In this document: positions 14,575-22,676 of the stretch, piece by piece
How the letters are laid out: every line of letters starts with the position of its first letter
How positions within the stretch are numbered: position 1 is the stretch's first letter
From: Limosilactobacillus alvi
GTDB lineage: Bacteria; Bacillota; Bacilli; Lactobacillales; Lactobacillaceae
DNA: 47,278 nt
Direction: 5' to 3'
Assembly: GCF_016900115.1 (NCBI RefSeq)
Contig: NZ_JACJJQ010000012.1
Span: 1-47,278, forward strand
Made by a program: the position numbers and the translations under genes
The notes under the pieces: model-generated
Database searches by the model: none
Told to the model about the DNA's origin: nothing
Seen by the model: only the letters and a program-made list of their open reading frames with translations

Positions 14575-15865
14575 GTTGTCGAGAATGGTTAATCCTCATT
14601 TTTTCCCAATGTGGCGCACTAATAAGCCTTATATCATCGCTAAGGGTGGTCGTGGCTCGTTTAAATCATCGGTAATCTCATTAAAGCTGGTAACGATGAT
14701 GAAGCAATGGACTCAGTTAAACAAGCGTGTGAATATCATTGCGATTCGAGAGAACGCCAGTTATTTGCATGATAGTGTCTATAATCAGATCATGTGGGCT
14801 TTAAACATGTTGGACTTGAATACTGAATTTAATTACTTCAAATCGCCACTAAGGATTGTCCATAAGCGCACGGGATCGACCTTTTATTTTTATGGTGGTG
14901 ACGATCCAATGAAACTCAAATCCAATATCGTTGATAATGTGATTGCCGTTTGGTACGAAGAAGCAGCTAACTTTAAAAGTTACGATGTTTTTGATCAAGC
15001 AAACCCAACTTTTATTCGGCAGAAGCCATCATTTTTGGATCACGTAACGGTGTTTTACAGTTACAATCCACCCAAGAATCCCTATGACTGGATTAACGAG
15101 TGGATTTCACAACAAGAAGCTGATCCCGATTGTTTTGTTGATACCTCAACCTATCTTGATGATAAGTGGGGGTTCACGACTGACCAACAGCTTAGGATGA
15201 TTGAACGCTATAAGCAGAATGACCCTGACTATTATCGATGGTTGTATTTAGGTGAAGTTGTTGGGCTTGGCACGAATATCTATAACATGGAACTGTTTAA
15301 ATCGCTTAAAGAACTTCCTGGGGATGACTACATTACCAATGTTTATTATGCAGTCGATACAGGACATGAAGTATCAGCTACGACTTGTGGAGCTTACGGT
15401 TTAACTAAAAAGGGTAATTTAATCTTGCTTGATACCTATTACTATTCACCACAAGGTAAAAGTCATAAAAAGCCACCTTCGGAATTAAGTCGTGACTTAA
15501 AGCAGTTTATCGATAAGATAACCGATTGGCTTAATATGGAACCAACAAAGATGACCATCGATTCGGTTGAAGGGGCTTTGGATAATCAGTTTTACAATGA
15601 TTACGGTGTTCACTGGCATAAGGTAGCCAAGCTAAAGAAAGTTGATATGATCGACCGCGTGCAGGACTTACTAGCGCAAGGTCGTTTTTATTATCTCAAA
15701 AAACCAAGTAATGAGATCTTCATTGAAGAACACCGTAAGTACCAGTGGGACGAAAAGACATTGGAAAGTGCCGATCCTAAGGTTATCAAAGTAGACGACC
15801 ATACGTGTGATCAGCTGCAATATCTGGTCCACGATAATGAACGTGATCTGGGATTGCGTTACTAG
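14555..15865 (+). CDS. terL: Phage terminase large subunit (PBSX type)
   Basis: GTG 14555 is taken as start because GGAGG (14542-14546) is eight bases away; ATG 14549 is too close. The 436 residues carry the ATPase Walker A GGRGSFKSS, Walker B VIAVWYEEA, and the motif-III-like YSYNPP. The C-terminal RNase-H-fold nuclease has acidic residues in YYAVDTG, KMTIDSVEGAL and DDHTCDQLQYL. The enzyme threads DNA into the prohead and cuts the concatemer. It looks intact although its small-subunit partner is broken. Confidence 0.92.
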   Translation: MAKRQIKLSRMVNPHFFPMWRTNKPYIIAKGGRGSFKSSVISLKLVTMMKQWTQLNKRVNIIAIRENASYLHDSVYNQIMWALNMLDLNTEFNYFKSPLRIVHKRTGSTFYFYGGDDPMKLKSNIVDNVIAVWYEEAANFKSYDVFDQANPTFIRQKPSFLDHVTVFYSYNPPKNPYDWINEWISQQEADPDCFVDTSTYLDDKWGFTTDQQLRMIERYKQNDPDYYRWLYLGEVVGLGTNIYNMELFKSLKELPGDDYITNVYYAVDTGHEVSATTCGAYGLTKKGNLILLDTYYYSPQGKSHKKPPSELSRDLKQFIDKITDWLNMEPTKMTIDSVEGALDNQFYNDYGVHWHKVAKLKKVDMIDRVQDLLAQGRFYYLKKPSNEIFIEEHRKYQWDEKTLESADPKVIKVDDHTCDQLQYLVHDNERDLGLRY

Positions 15866-15876
15866 GAGGTGATGAG

Positions 15877-17439
15877 ATGGGTTTGCTAACAACAATTCGT
15901 AATTGGTTTTGGAAAGGAGGGGTAAAGCTAGGCATGACTAAAAGTTTGACTAATATCACAGATGATTCACGGGTAGCAATTGATCCATCTGAATATGACC
16001 GGATTCAAATTGCTAAGAGTTACTACAAGGATGATTTACCGGCTGTCTGGTTTCGGAACAGTTATGGACAACGGCATCATCGGCCATTAAGTAGTTTAAA
16101 CGTCACTAAGTTAGCAGCTAAGCGCATGGCTTCGATTATTTACAATGAACAGTCAGAACTATCGGTTGATGATAATCAATTAAATGAACTGGTTAACCAA
16201 GTGATTGAAACTAACCATTTTAATCTTCAATTTGAACAACATCTGGAAACTCGGATTGCTTTAGGTGGTTTAGCGGCGCGTCCTTATGTTGATGACCAGA
16301 ATCAAATTCGAATTGCATGGGCTAACGCGGATCAGTTTTATCCTCTACAAAACAATACCGATAATATTAGTGAATGTGTCTTTGCTAGTCGGTCCACTAA
16401 GATTGAAAATGATCGTCCTATCTATTACACGCTACTTGAATTTCATCAATGGTCTGATTCAACCACATATGAAATCACTAATGAATTGTATCGATCAGAT
16501 AATCGGGATCGAGTTGGTGATCAAGTGCCATTATCAATCTTGTATCCGAATATGAATGAGAAAGTTACCTTTAACGGGACTTTAAAGCGACCACTCTTTG
16601 CTTATTTCCGCGCACCAGGTGCTAATAATAAGGATCTCGATAGCCCACTTGGTGTGGGATTAGTTGATAGCTCTCGTAATATCATTGATGCCATTAATCA
16701 CACTCACGATGAATTCGTTCATGAAATCAAAATGGGAAAACGGCGGATTGCGGTGCCACGGGAGATGTTACGGCCGGGTAATAACTTTGGTACGAACATC
16801 AACCGAGATGAAGTACATCCACCAATGTTCGATACAGATATGGACGTTTATGAAGCCTTCTACGGCTCTGATGAAATGAAAATCACAGACTTAACTTCTG
16901 ATATTAGAACGGATCAGTACAAAGCCGCGATTGATTACTTCTTACGTGAATTTGAAGAGCAAACTGGTTTTTCTGCTGGCACCTTCTCATTTGATGGCCA
17001 AGGTGTTAAGACTGCTACGGAAGTTGTATCTGAAAACTCAACTACTTATCAGACTCGATCAAGCTATTTAACTCAGGTCGAACTTTTTCTTAATCAGCTC
17101 GTGTTTGCCATTCTAGAAGTCGCAAGTACACCTGAATTCTTCAGTGATGGTAAAGCCCGTTGTTCATTTGATGTTGAAAAAGGCTTCGAACTGTCAGTTC
17201 ACTTTGATGATGGGGTGTTTGTTGATAAAGATAAGCAACAGGCCGATGAATTAGCATTGGTATCTGCAGGTGTCATGCCAAAGAAACAGTTCCTCATCCG
17301 TAACTTTGGATTGAGTGAAGAGGAAGCCGAGGAATGGTTAAACCAAGTTGCTGAGGAGCAACCGGAAATGTCGACAGGTGGCTTTGAGGAAACTTCTGAT
17401 CCGAATGATTTCGGGGATGATGAAGTAGGAGCTGATTAA
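15877..17439 (+). CDS. Phage portal protein (A118/SPP1 gp6-like)
   Basis: 520 residues, starting at ATG 15877 behind GGAGGTGATGAG. The features fit the A118-like portal family: NVTKLAAKRMASIIYNEQ near the front, FVHEIKMGKRRIAVP in the middle, TGFSAGTFSFDGQGVKTATEVVSENSTTYQTRSSY further on, and an acidic tail (EEQPEMSTGGFEETSDPNDFGDDE). The protein forms the 12-subunit ring through which DNA enters and leaves the head. It is followed two bases later by the minor capsid gene, the usual order terL, portal, minor capsid. Confidence 0.9.
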   Translation: MGLLTTIRNWFWKGGVKLGMTKSLTNITDDSRVAIDPSEYDRIQIAKSYYKDDLPAVWFRNSYGQRHHRPLSSLNVTKLAAKRMASIIYNEQSELSVDDNQLNELVNQVIETNHFNLQFEQHLETRIALGGLAARPYVDDQNQIRIAWANADQFYPLQNNTDNISECVFASRSTKIENDRPIYYTLLEFHQWSDSTTYEITNELYRSDNRDRVGDQVPLSILYPNMNEKVTFNGTLKRPLFAYFRAPGANNKDLDSPLGVGLVDSSRNIIDAINHTHDEFVHEIKMGKRRIAVPREMLRPGNNFGTNINRDEVHPPMFDTDMDVYEAFYGSDEMKITDLTSDIRTDQYKAAIDYFLREFEEQTGFSAGTFSFDGQGVKTATEVVSENSTTYQTRSSYLTQVELFLNQLVFAILEVASTPEFFSDGKARCSFDVEKGFELSVHFDDGVFVDKDKQQADELALVSAGVMPKKQFLIRNFGLSEEEAEEWLNQVAEEQPEMSTGGFEETSDPNDFGDDEVGAD

Positions 17440-17441
17440 TC

Positions 17442-19094
17442 ATGGGTACTAGAGAGCAGTTTCAAAGAGCTGCTGGATCAATTGCGAATACTTATTCTGC
17501 CTTAGAGCAACAGATTTACCGCTTAATCATCAACATTTTAAAAGATGGTGACTATGAGCACGTTGATCAAAGTGACGTCGTAATGTGGCAAGTGCAACAA
17601 TTGCGAAAGATTGGACAATTAAATCAAGAAGCGGTCAAATTAATGGCACAAGCTGATGGATTAAGCGAACAGGCCATTACTGATATGATTAAATTCCATG
17701 GAATGCAAATTGTTAATGAGGTTGATCAAGAGCTTCAAGATCTCACAGGAAGCTATCAGAACGTTTCTGACGAGGTTAACTTAATGATGATGGGAATTGC
17801 CCATCAAACATGGACTGACCTTCAAAACAACGTTAACGAGTCGCTAGTGAGTCGTAATTATCAGCACTCAGCAGTTACGAAAGCTTATCGTCAAGTACTA
17901 ACTGAATCGACGATTGCAACCGTATCTGGTTATATGACCCACGACAATGCCGTTAAGAGCGCTATGTATCGGTTAGTGGATCGCGGCTTGCCAACAAAGC
18001 TAACTGATAAGGCAGGGCGGAATTGGAGCATTGAAGGTTATACGCGGATGGTAGTTAATACAACGGTCCATCGAACCTATAACGAAGTTCGTTTGCAAAG
18101 AATGCATGATTTTGGTGTTAATCTAGCGTTAATGAGTAGCCACCCGAACAGTCGCGAAGCTTGTGCTTGGATTCAAGGGCACGTGGTAAACTTAGTTCCA
18201 CCAGACAGTCCAAACTACAATGAAAAGTACGACAGCATTTACAATCACGGTTATGGGACACCGGCAGGAACTCAAGGCATTAATTGCTCTCACGTTTTGT
18301 GGCCTTTTGACCCAGACAAGAATAGCAACCACCAACCGCAATATGACCCCAAAGAAGCAATCAAGAATGGCAAGCTGGTTCAACAGCAACGGGCAAGAGA
18401 GCGAGCCATTCGGGACGCTAAGAAGCGATTGAAAGTGGCTGAAGAACTTGGCGACCAAGAAATGGTTTCCAAGACCAAGACGTTAATTGCGGCACGCCAG
18501 AAGAAACTACGTGAATTCATTAAGGCAAGTAATACTGACAAGTCACATCCGGTGTTAGTCCGAGATTATGCACGGGAACAGGTGGTTACTGGTAGTAGTA
18601 AACAACGGCAATACATTAATAATTACCGAGAAAAGGAACTCGAAAGTTTGAAAAAGAAGTACGGTCATTATGGGTTTCCTAAAACACCCCAAGAGTATCG
18701 ACGTTTGTTGTATAATAATGACACCGGACAAGCCATGCATGCTTACGTACAAGCGCGAAAGTATCACACAGTGGAGCCTGTTGTTAATTACAAGGATTAT
18801 ATTCATGCAAAACAGCGTCTTGACAAAGAAGTTGTTGGTACGACAACATCCAGCGGCCAAGTGATTAAATCATATTCAGATCATTCTTTTGATCGTATTT
18901 ATGGTGTTCGCAAAGATTCACACGGCAAACGGCGAATTGGTGTTTCGATTGATCAAATCAAGACTGCATTGCAATCCTCGAGGTACCTTAAAAGTAAGAA
19001 GCGCAATAGTGAAACGTATATTACCAACCACGTTCGTGTAATTGTAAATAAAAAAGGTAATATAGTGACGCTGATTCCAAGAAGGGAGAAATAA
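17442..19094 (+). CDS. Phage minor capsid protein with a toxin-like C-terminal domain
   Basis: 550 residues. Residues 1 to about 340 belong to the Phage_min_cap2 family: GRNWSIEGYTRMVVNTTVHRTYNE, SSHPNSREACAWIQGHVV, then a Cys/His-rich INCSHVLWPF. Min_cap2 proteins sit at the portal. After a lysine-rich linker (340-450), the last 100 residues form an unrelated domain: SYSDHSFDRIYGV, GVSIDQIKTAL, NHVRVIVNKKGNIVTLIP. The invariant-looking His, Arg and the closing VT strand resemble the barnase/EndoU/colicin-D/RelE-type (PBECR) nucleases found at the ends of MuF-type head proteins. A small acidic gene follows after three bases, as toxin-immunity pairs are arranged. The nuclease call is inferred from pattern only. 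Confidence 0.85.
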   Translation: MGTREQFQRAAGSIANTYSALEQQIYRLIINILKDGDYEHVDQSDVVMWQVQQLRKIGQLNQEAVKLMAQADGLSEQAITDMIKFHGMQIVNEVDQELQDLTGSYQNVSDEVNLMMMGIAHQTWTDLQNNVNESLVSRNYQHSAVTKAYRQVLTESTIATVSGYMTHDNAVKSAMYRLVDRGLPTKLTDKAGRNWSIEGYTRMVVNTTVHRTYNEVRLQRMHDFGVNLALMSSHPNSREACAWIQGHVVNLVPPDSPNYNEKYDSIYNHGYGTPAGTQGINCSHVLWPFDPDKNSNHQPQYDPKEAIKNGKLVQQQRARERAIRDAKKRLKVAEELGDQEMVSKTKTLIAARQKKLREFIKASNTDKSHPVLVRDYAREQVVTGSSKQRQYINNYREKELESLKKKYGHYGFPKTPQEYRRLLYNNDTGQAMHAYVQARKYHTVEPVVNYKDYIHAKQRLDKEVVGTTTSSGQVIKSYSDHSFDRIYGVRKDSHGKRRIGVSIDQIKTALQSSRYLKSKKRNSETYITNHVRVIVNKKGNIVTLIPRREK

Positions 19095-19097
19095 GAA

Positions 19098-19376
19098 ATG
19101 GCCAGACCTTTGAAATTTAAACTTAAAGACTATGATTTTATTTCTCATAAATTCCCAAAGTATCACGATTTGTTAGTTTCTAGAGCTTTTCAGCACGGTA
19201 ATGAAATGTGGATAGAAATAAAAAACGAGTCAGATTATGATAGCCTGCTAGATAATTTGTGTTTAGAATTGGGTGATGCTCTTAATGATAATGGTGAGCT
19301 GAATGCTGATGGTCTACGTTTTGAAGAAGCGTGGGATTATGCGGATCGAGAGGGTGTTCCATTTGGCGAAAAATGA
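19098..19376 (+). CDS. Small acidic protein, possible immunity partner of the upstream domain
   Basis: 92 residues, no family recognised. ATG 19098 lies three bases after the upstream stop and is served by GGGAGAAATAAG. The first third is basic (MARPLKFKLKDYDF...); the rest is strongly acidic (ESDYDSLLDNLCLELGDALNDNGELNADGLRFEEAWDYADREG), as in many immunity proteins that block basic nucleases. Its direct coupling to a capsid protein with a toxin-like tail is the main reason for the proposal. It could equally be a neutral head-module gene. It overlaps the next gene by 14 bases. Confidence 0.6.
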   Translation: MARPLKFKLKDYDFISHKFPKYHDLLVSRAFQHGNEMWIEIKNESDYDSLLDNLCLELGDALNDNGELNADGLRFEEAWDYADREGVPFGEK

Positions 19377-19698
19377 TTATTTTGTTGTAATGTATCGTCT
19401 TATGATGTACTTGTATAATTGTTTAAAGAATGATCAGCAGGTAGACCTCAGTAAAATAACATCTTCGTATTTAGGAATTAATGAAAGATATTTTCAATAT
19501 ATTTTGACTAATCTAGTTAATGACGGATATCTAATGGCCGATTCAACATATGAAGACATGAATGGTTTACATGTTATGGAATCTATAATGATTAGCCCTA
19601 AGGGAATTGCCTATTTACATGAGAATAGCACTATCGCTAAGGTGAAAAGTTCTGTTAAAGGTTTATCAGACATTATTGGAAATGTTACACCACTATAA
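19363..19698 (+). CDS. YjcQ-like winged-helix phage protein
   Basis: TTG 19363, with AGAGGG about nine bases upstream, gives 111 residues beginning LAKNDYFVVMYRLMMYLYNCLKNDQQVDL. Together with SSYLGINERYFQYILTNLVNDGYLMADS and MISPKGIAYLHENS this matches the YjcQ family, a winged-helix fold common in phages of Bacillota. Its role is unknown; a DNA-binding or regulatory function is likely from the fold. It ends one codon before a clear terminator. Confidence 0.75.
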   Translation: MAKNDYFVVMYRLMMYLYNCLKNDQQVDLSKITSSYLGINERYFQYILTNLVNDGYLMADSTYEDMNGLHVMESIMISPKGIAYLHENSTIAKVKSSVKGLSDIIGNVTPL

Positions 19699-19725
19699 GC
19701 ACTAGCTAACAGCTGGTGCTTTTTT
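19699..19725 (+). terminator. Rho-independent terminator inside the head module
   Basis: GCACTAGC/GCTGGTGC stem (one G-T pair), TAACA loop, six T. A near copy occurs at 20895-20921. Confidence 0.88.
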
Positions 19726-19831
19726 AGTACAAATGATTCGACCCGGACACGTCGTAAAACTGTCTTTTTGTTATGCAATCAATTCTCGGGGTTCGTGACC
19801 CCGTCAACAAATAACGTAAGGAGAGATCGCA

Positions 19832-20347
19832 ATGAAGCGTGAAGATTTAAAAGAACTCGGACTTAACGATGACCAGATTTCAAGTGTCATGGCGAACTAT
19901 GGTAAGAGTATCAACGAATACAAAGAACAGGTTGCCAACCTTACTAGTGAACGTGACGCATTGAAGGGACAGATTACCGATCGTGATGGCCAATTGGAAA
20001 CCTTGAAGAAATCTGCTGGTAAAGATAATGACGATCTCAAACAGCAGATTAAAGATCTTCAAGATGCCAATAAGGCCAACAAGGAAAAGTATCAACAGCA
20101 AATAGCATCCCAGGCGAAGTCATTCAAGATTGAAGGGGCTTTGCGTGATGCAAAAGCTAGAAATGTTAAGACTGTGCTTGCGCTAATTGACACTGATAAG
20201 GTTAGCGTTGGAGATGACGGTAAGTTAGTCGGTCTAAATGATCAAATTGAAGCTGCTAAGAGGTCGGATGGCTATCTATTTGCTGAAACATCAAAGCCGA
20301 AGGTTGAAATTAATAATGGTTTCAAATTGAGTTTATTAAAGAGATGA
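19832..20347 (+). CDS. Phage capsid scaffold protein (GP20 family), C-terminus altered
   Basis: 171 residues from ATG 19832 (AAGGAGAG upstream). MKREDLKELGLNDDQISSVMANYGKSINEYK, then a long coiled coil (residues 25-95), then FKIEGALRDAKARNVKTVLALIDTDKV: the standard plan of the Phage_GP20 scaffold family, which guides prohead assembly and is then removed. The last residues (KVEINNGFKLSLLKR) do not look like the usual Gly/Pro-rich and charged family end. The major capsid gene that should follow is missing, so a deletion joint probably lies at about 20320-20440. Confidence 0.82.
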   Translation: MKREDLKELGLNDDQISSVMANYGKSINEYKEQVANLTSERDALKGQITDRDGQLETLKKSAGKDNDDLKQQIKDLQDANKANKEKYQQQIASQAKSFKIEGALRDAKARNVKTVLALIDTDKVSVGDDGKLVGLNDQIEAAKRSDGYLFAETSKPKVEINNGFKLSLLKR

Positions 20348-20442
20348 TGCCGGGAAGCCACATCAATTGCGGGCATGTGATGATGCAAGGGAATAAATAG
20401 TTAGAACGAATATAAGTACTGAGGAAAAGGGATTTATTTAGC
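20348..20442 (+). other. Short gap at the presumed prophage deletion joint
   Basis: No gene or clear signal is visible. GAGGAAAAGGG (20421-20431) precedes the broken reading frame that starts at 20443. The capsid and tail genes expected here are absent. Confidence 0.4.
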
Positions 20443-20901
20443 ATGCCTACAATAAGGTTCTAAGAAACAACAGCAACATATTTACAGTTCAATAAACTCG
20501 GTGGTCGTTATCAGTATGCTGATCTTAATCGTCCGGTGGGATATTATCTTAGTAAGAGTGGTACTGTAAAAGGCAGAACATCTCGTATTAAGATCTATCA
20601 GAGCCAAAAAGGATATCATGCTGTACCAGCAAAGTCGAGGGAAATGTTGAAGAATGAAGATAAAACCCAAAGTAGTCTTACTGATGTTTTAAACGCTTAT
20701 GAAAGATCGTGGGTAATTGTTCATATGAAAGATGGACGAGATTTACATCTCTATATTATTGACGTTGATGATGAGTATCAACGTAATGACGAAGGACCAG
20801 AATTATATGCCATTGTATACAACATGACTCGTAGTAATTCTTATGGAAATGGAATTCCGTTTGAAGATATTGATAGCATTGAATTATCAGATAAGCACTA
20901 G
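20443..20901 (+). pseudogene. Phage-type gene of unknown function broken by an early TAA
   Basis: From ATG 20443 the frame reads MPTIRF, meets TAA at 20461-20463, then continues in the same frame to TAG 20899-20901 with convincing protein (ETTATYLQFNKLGGRYQYADLNRPVGYYLSKSG...). A usable restart is GTG 20536, giving 121 residues, but the residues before it are clearly coding. Full length would be 152 residues. The C-terminal part (SWVIVHMKDGRDLHLYIIDVDDE...EDIDSIELSD) is beta-rich. I recognise no family. The tandem GCACTAG terminator follows. Confidence 0.6.
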
Positions 20902-20921
20902 CATTTTGCTGGTACTTTTTT
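20895..20921 (+). terminator. Rho-independent terminator at the end of the prophage remnant
   Basis: GCACTAGC/GCTGGTAC stem with one mismatch, ATTTT loop, six T. The stem begins inside the stop codon region. It is closely related in sequence to the terminator at 19699. Confidence 0.75.
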
Positions 20922-21070
20922 CTTAATGTCTTTAGACCTAGTTGAGTGCGTGAGCGGAGCGAGTGCACGAAACGAAAAATCACCTGCTATGTAGGTGGGC
21001 AAAGACCTCTTTTGCCTTAAGATGTAGGTGTTCAAGCCAAAATCAATAAGGGAAAAGAGGTAATAACAAT

Positions 21071-21520
21071 ATGGCTAATAAACTAAATAGTTTAGCCCTT
21101 ACAAAATGGTTATGTAAGTACCATATCGTATTCATTCCAAAGTATAGACGGAAAATTATATATAATTAATATCGAAGGGATTTACGAGATTATATAAAAC
21201 TTTTGTGTAAGTTTAAAGGTGTAACAATCATTGAAGGACATATGATGCCAGATCACGTCCATTTATTAGTGAGTATACCGCCAAAATTAAGTATTTCTCA
21301 GTTTATGGGATATTTAAAAGGGAAAAGCGCCTTAATGATGTTTGATCGCCATGCAAATTTAAAGTATAAATTTGGAAATCGACATTTCTGGGCAGAAGGA
21401 TATTACGTAAGTACGGTTGGATTAAACGAATCCACAATTAAGAAGTATATCCGAGATCAAGAGAAACATGATATAGCTATCGATAAACTAACAAGTACAG
21501 AAATACTCAGACCCTTTTAA
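21071..21520 (+). pseudogene. tnpA: IS200-type Y1 transposase TnpA, nonsense-mutated
   Basis: 149 codons from ATG 21071, the normal length for this family. KYHIVFIPKYRRKIIYN is followed by TAA at codon 33 (21167-21169), then YRRDLRDYIK and the rest. The HUH metal site is intact (MPDHVHLLV), as is the region of the catalytic tyrosine (AEGYYVSTVG...TIKKYIRDQEKHD). A single C-to-T change from CAA would create the stop. A restart at ATG 21242 would lack the N-terminal strand of the fold, so the element is probably immobile unless helped in trans. Confidence 0.88.
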
Positions 21521-21596
21521 GGGTAAGCGAAGTAATACAAACACTGCTTAAAGCAGTGGCAAAGTAGTTAGAGCATTTTAGCTTGAGCAAAGTGAA

Positions 21597-21623
21597 AGCC
21601 AGCGCTTTGAGACGCTGGCTTTT
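21597..21623 (+). terminator. Terminator-like hairpin downstream of tnpA
   Basis: AGCCAGCG/CGCTGGCT perfect eight-base stem with an eight-base loop, then TTTT. It lies inside the insertion element. Confidence 0.7.
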
Positions 21624-21689
21624 CTAATCGGCTTATAGCCGATGTACAAACCACTCGTTTGACGGGTGGTTATGATTGTAGACTCATTT

Positions 21690-22529
21690 TTATTCTTGGA
21701 CACGCCCTTGAGCTTTTAAAATAATGTGTTGGTGTTGGTAATAATTAAGTGCGGTTGGGTCAAGATGAAGTTTTGCCTCTAATTCCCGTTCGCTGAGCTT
21801 TGGCTGGGTTTCAAGAATGTAGTATACATAACTTTGAAAAAGAAAGCGGGGAGCTAGGCGCATCCCTAATTTTGCTTCAGCGGGTTTTAAAAATTTATGC
21901 AAGCCAGCGTTACTAAGGCGCGGCTGGGCTTGGTTGACGCGGAGCTTTAAAAAAGGATCGTGGCAAGCCTGCTTTTCAGCTAATGGTTGCCAAAAAGTTT
22001 TAAATGCAACTAAGAAGTCTCTTTCTGCTTTGGTCCGGCCAGCCAATTTGGCAAAGGTTTCGCCAAATCCCGGTTGTAAGAATTCACTAACTTGATAACC
22101 ATGGGCGGTTAGCAAGAGGGTCAGCCGCACATAAAAATGGAGTTCATCATTGGCTAAGAGATCATCTAGATGTTTAATCCATCGAATTGTTAATGGTTGT
22201 TCAACTTTTGGTAAGGCTCCGTGGAGGGGAAGGGTTGGGTAAGTAGTAATCAACTGGTGCATTAGCAGGTAACGAAAGTAACGATTTAAATAAGAAAGAA
22301 GTTTGTTATAAGTACTGAGGGTAATGCCGATTTCGGCTTGAAGAGCATTGAAAAAAGCCCGTAAATCGGCTTCCGTAATTTCTTTGACGTTAGGTTCATC
22401 ATCTTTTTGGTCGGCTAGAAAAGCAAAGAAGCGCGTTAAATTATCGTGATAACCCTGAATTGTGGAGGGCGCTAGTCCTTGCTCACGTAAATTAGCTTCA
22501 AAGGCAGTTTGGTAAGGGTAATCCATCAT
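21690..22529 (-). CDS. XerC/D-like protein with missing catalytic residues
   Basis: 279 residues from ATG 22529, chosen because AAAGGA lies eight bases before it and only two before ATG 22535. Residues 6-95 are a SAM-like core-binding domain of tyrosine recombinases (FEANLREQGLAPSTIQGYHDNLTRFFAFL). The C-terminal half has the recombinase fold, but the first catalytic arginine position reads HGYQVSEFL (Gln), and the HxxR box is replaced by APRFLFQSYVY. Only the tyrosine region (LNYYQHQH) is left. It probably cannot cut DNA and may act as a DNA-binding protein. It is transcribed divergently from cca. Confidence 0.72.
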   Translation of the reverse strand: MMDYPYQTAFEANLREQGLAPSTIQGYHDNLTRFFAFLADQKDDEPNVKEITEADLRAFFNALQAEIGITLSTYNKLLSYLNRYFRYLLMHQLITTYPTLPLHGALPKVEQPLTIRWIKHLDDLLANDELHFYVRLTLLLTAHGYQVSEFLQPGFGETFAKLAGRTKAERDFLVAFKTFWQPLAEKQACHDPFLKLRVNQAQPRLSNAGLHKFLKPAEAKLGMRLAPRFLFQSYVYYILETQPKLSERELEAKLHLDPTALNYYQHQHIILKAQGRVQE

Positions 22530-22676
22530 TATCATTCCTTTATTTGGTAGTTATCAAATATTTACTTTAACTTTATCACAACATAAAAACTAAACCAAGA
22601 AATTTAAGCAAACCAGCCAAATATGTTGATAAAATTTGGTAAAATGAAACAGATACGAAAAAGAAGGATGATTAAA

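Larger units (their letters stand above)
20975..21675 (+). mobile_element. IS200/IS605-type insertion sequence
   Basis: An element of about 700 bp with no terminal inverted repeats. Instead it has sub-terminal hairpins: CACCTGC...GTAGGTG at 20981-20997 on the left and AACCACTCG...CGGGTGGTT at 21649-21671 on the right, which are the single-strand signals cut by TnpA. Between them are the Y1 transposase gene and a T-tailed hairpin (21597-21623). No tnpB is present. The exact ends are estimates. Confidence 0.78.

Noticed and set aside
20941-20970. GTGCGTGAGCGGAGCGAGTGCAC as a separate regulatory palindrome
   Set aside because: Imperfect and directly beside the IS200 left end; probably flanking or end sequence of that element.
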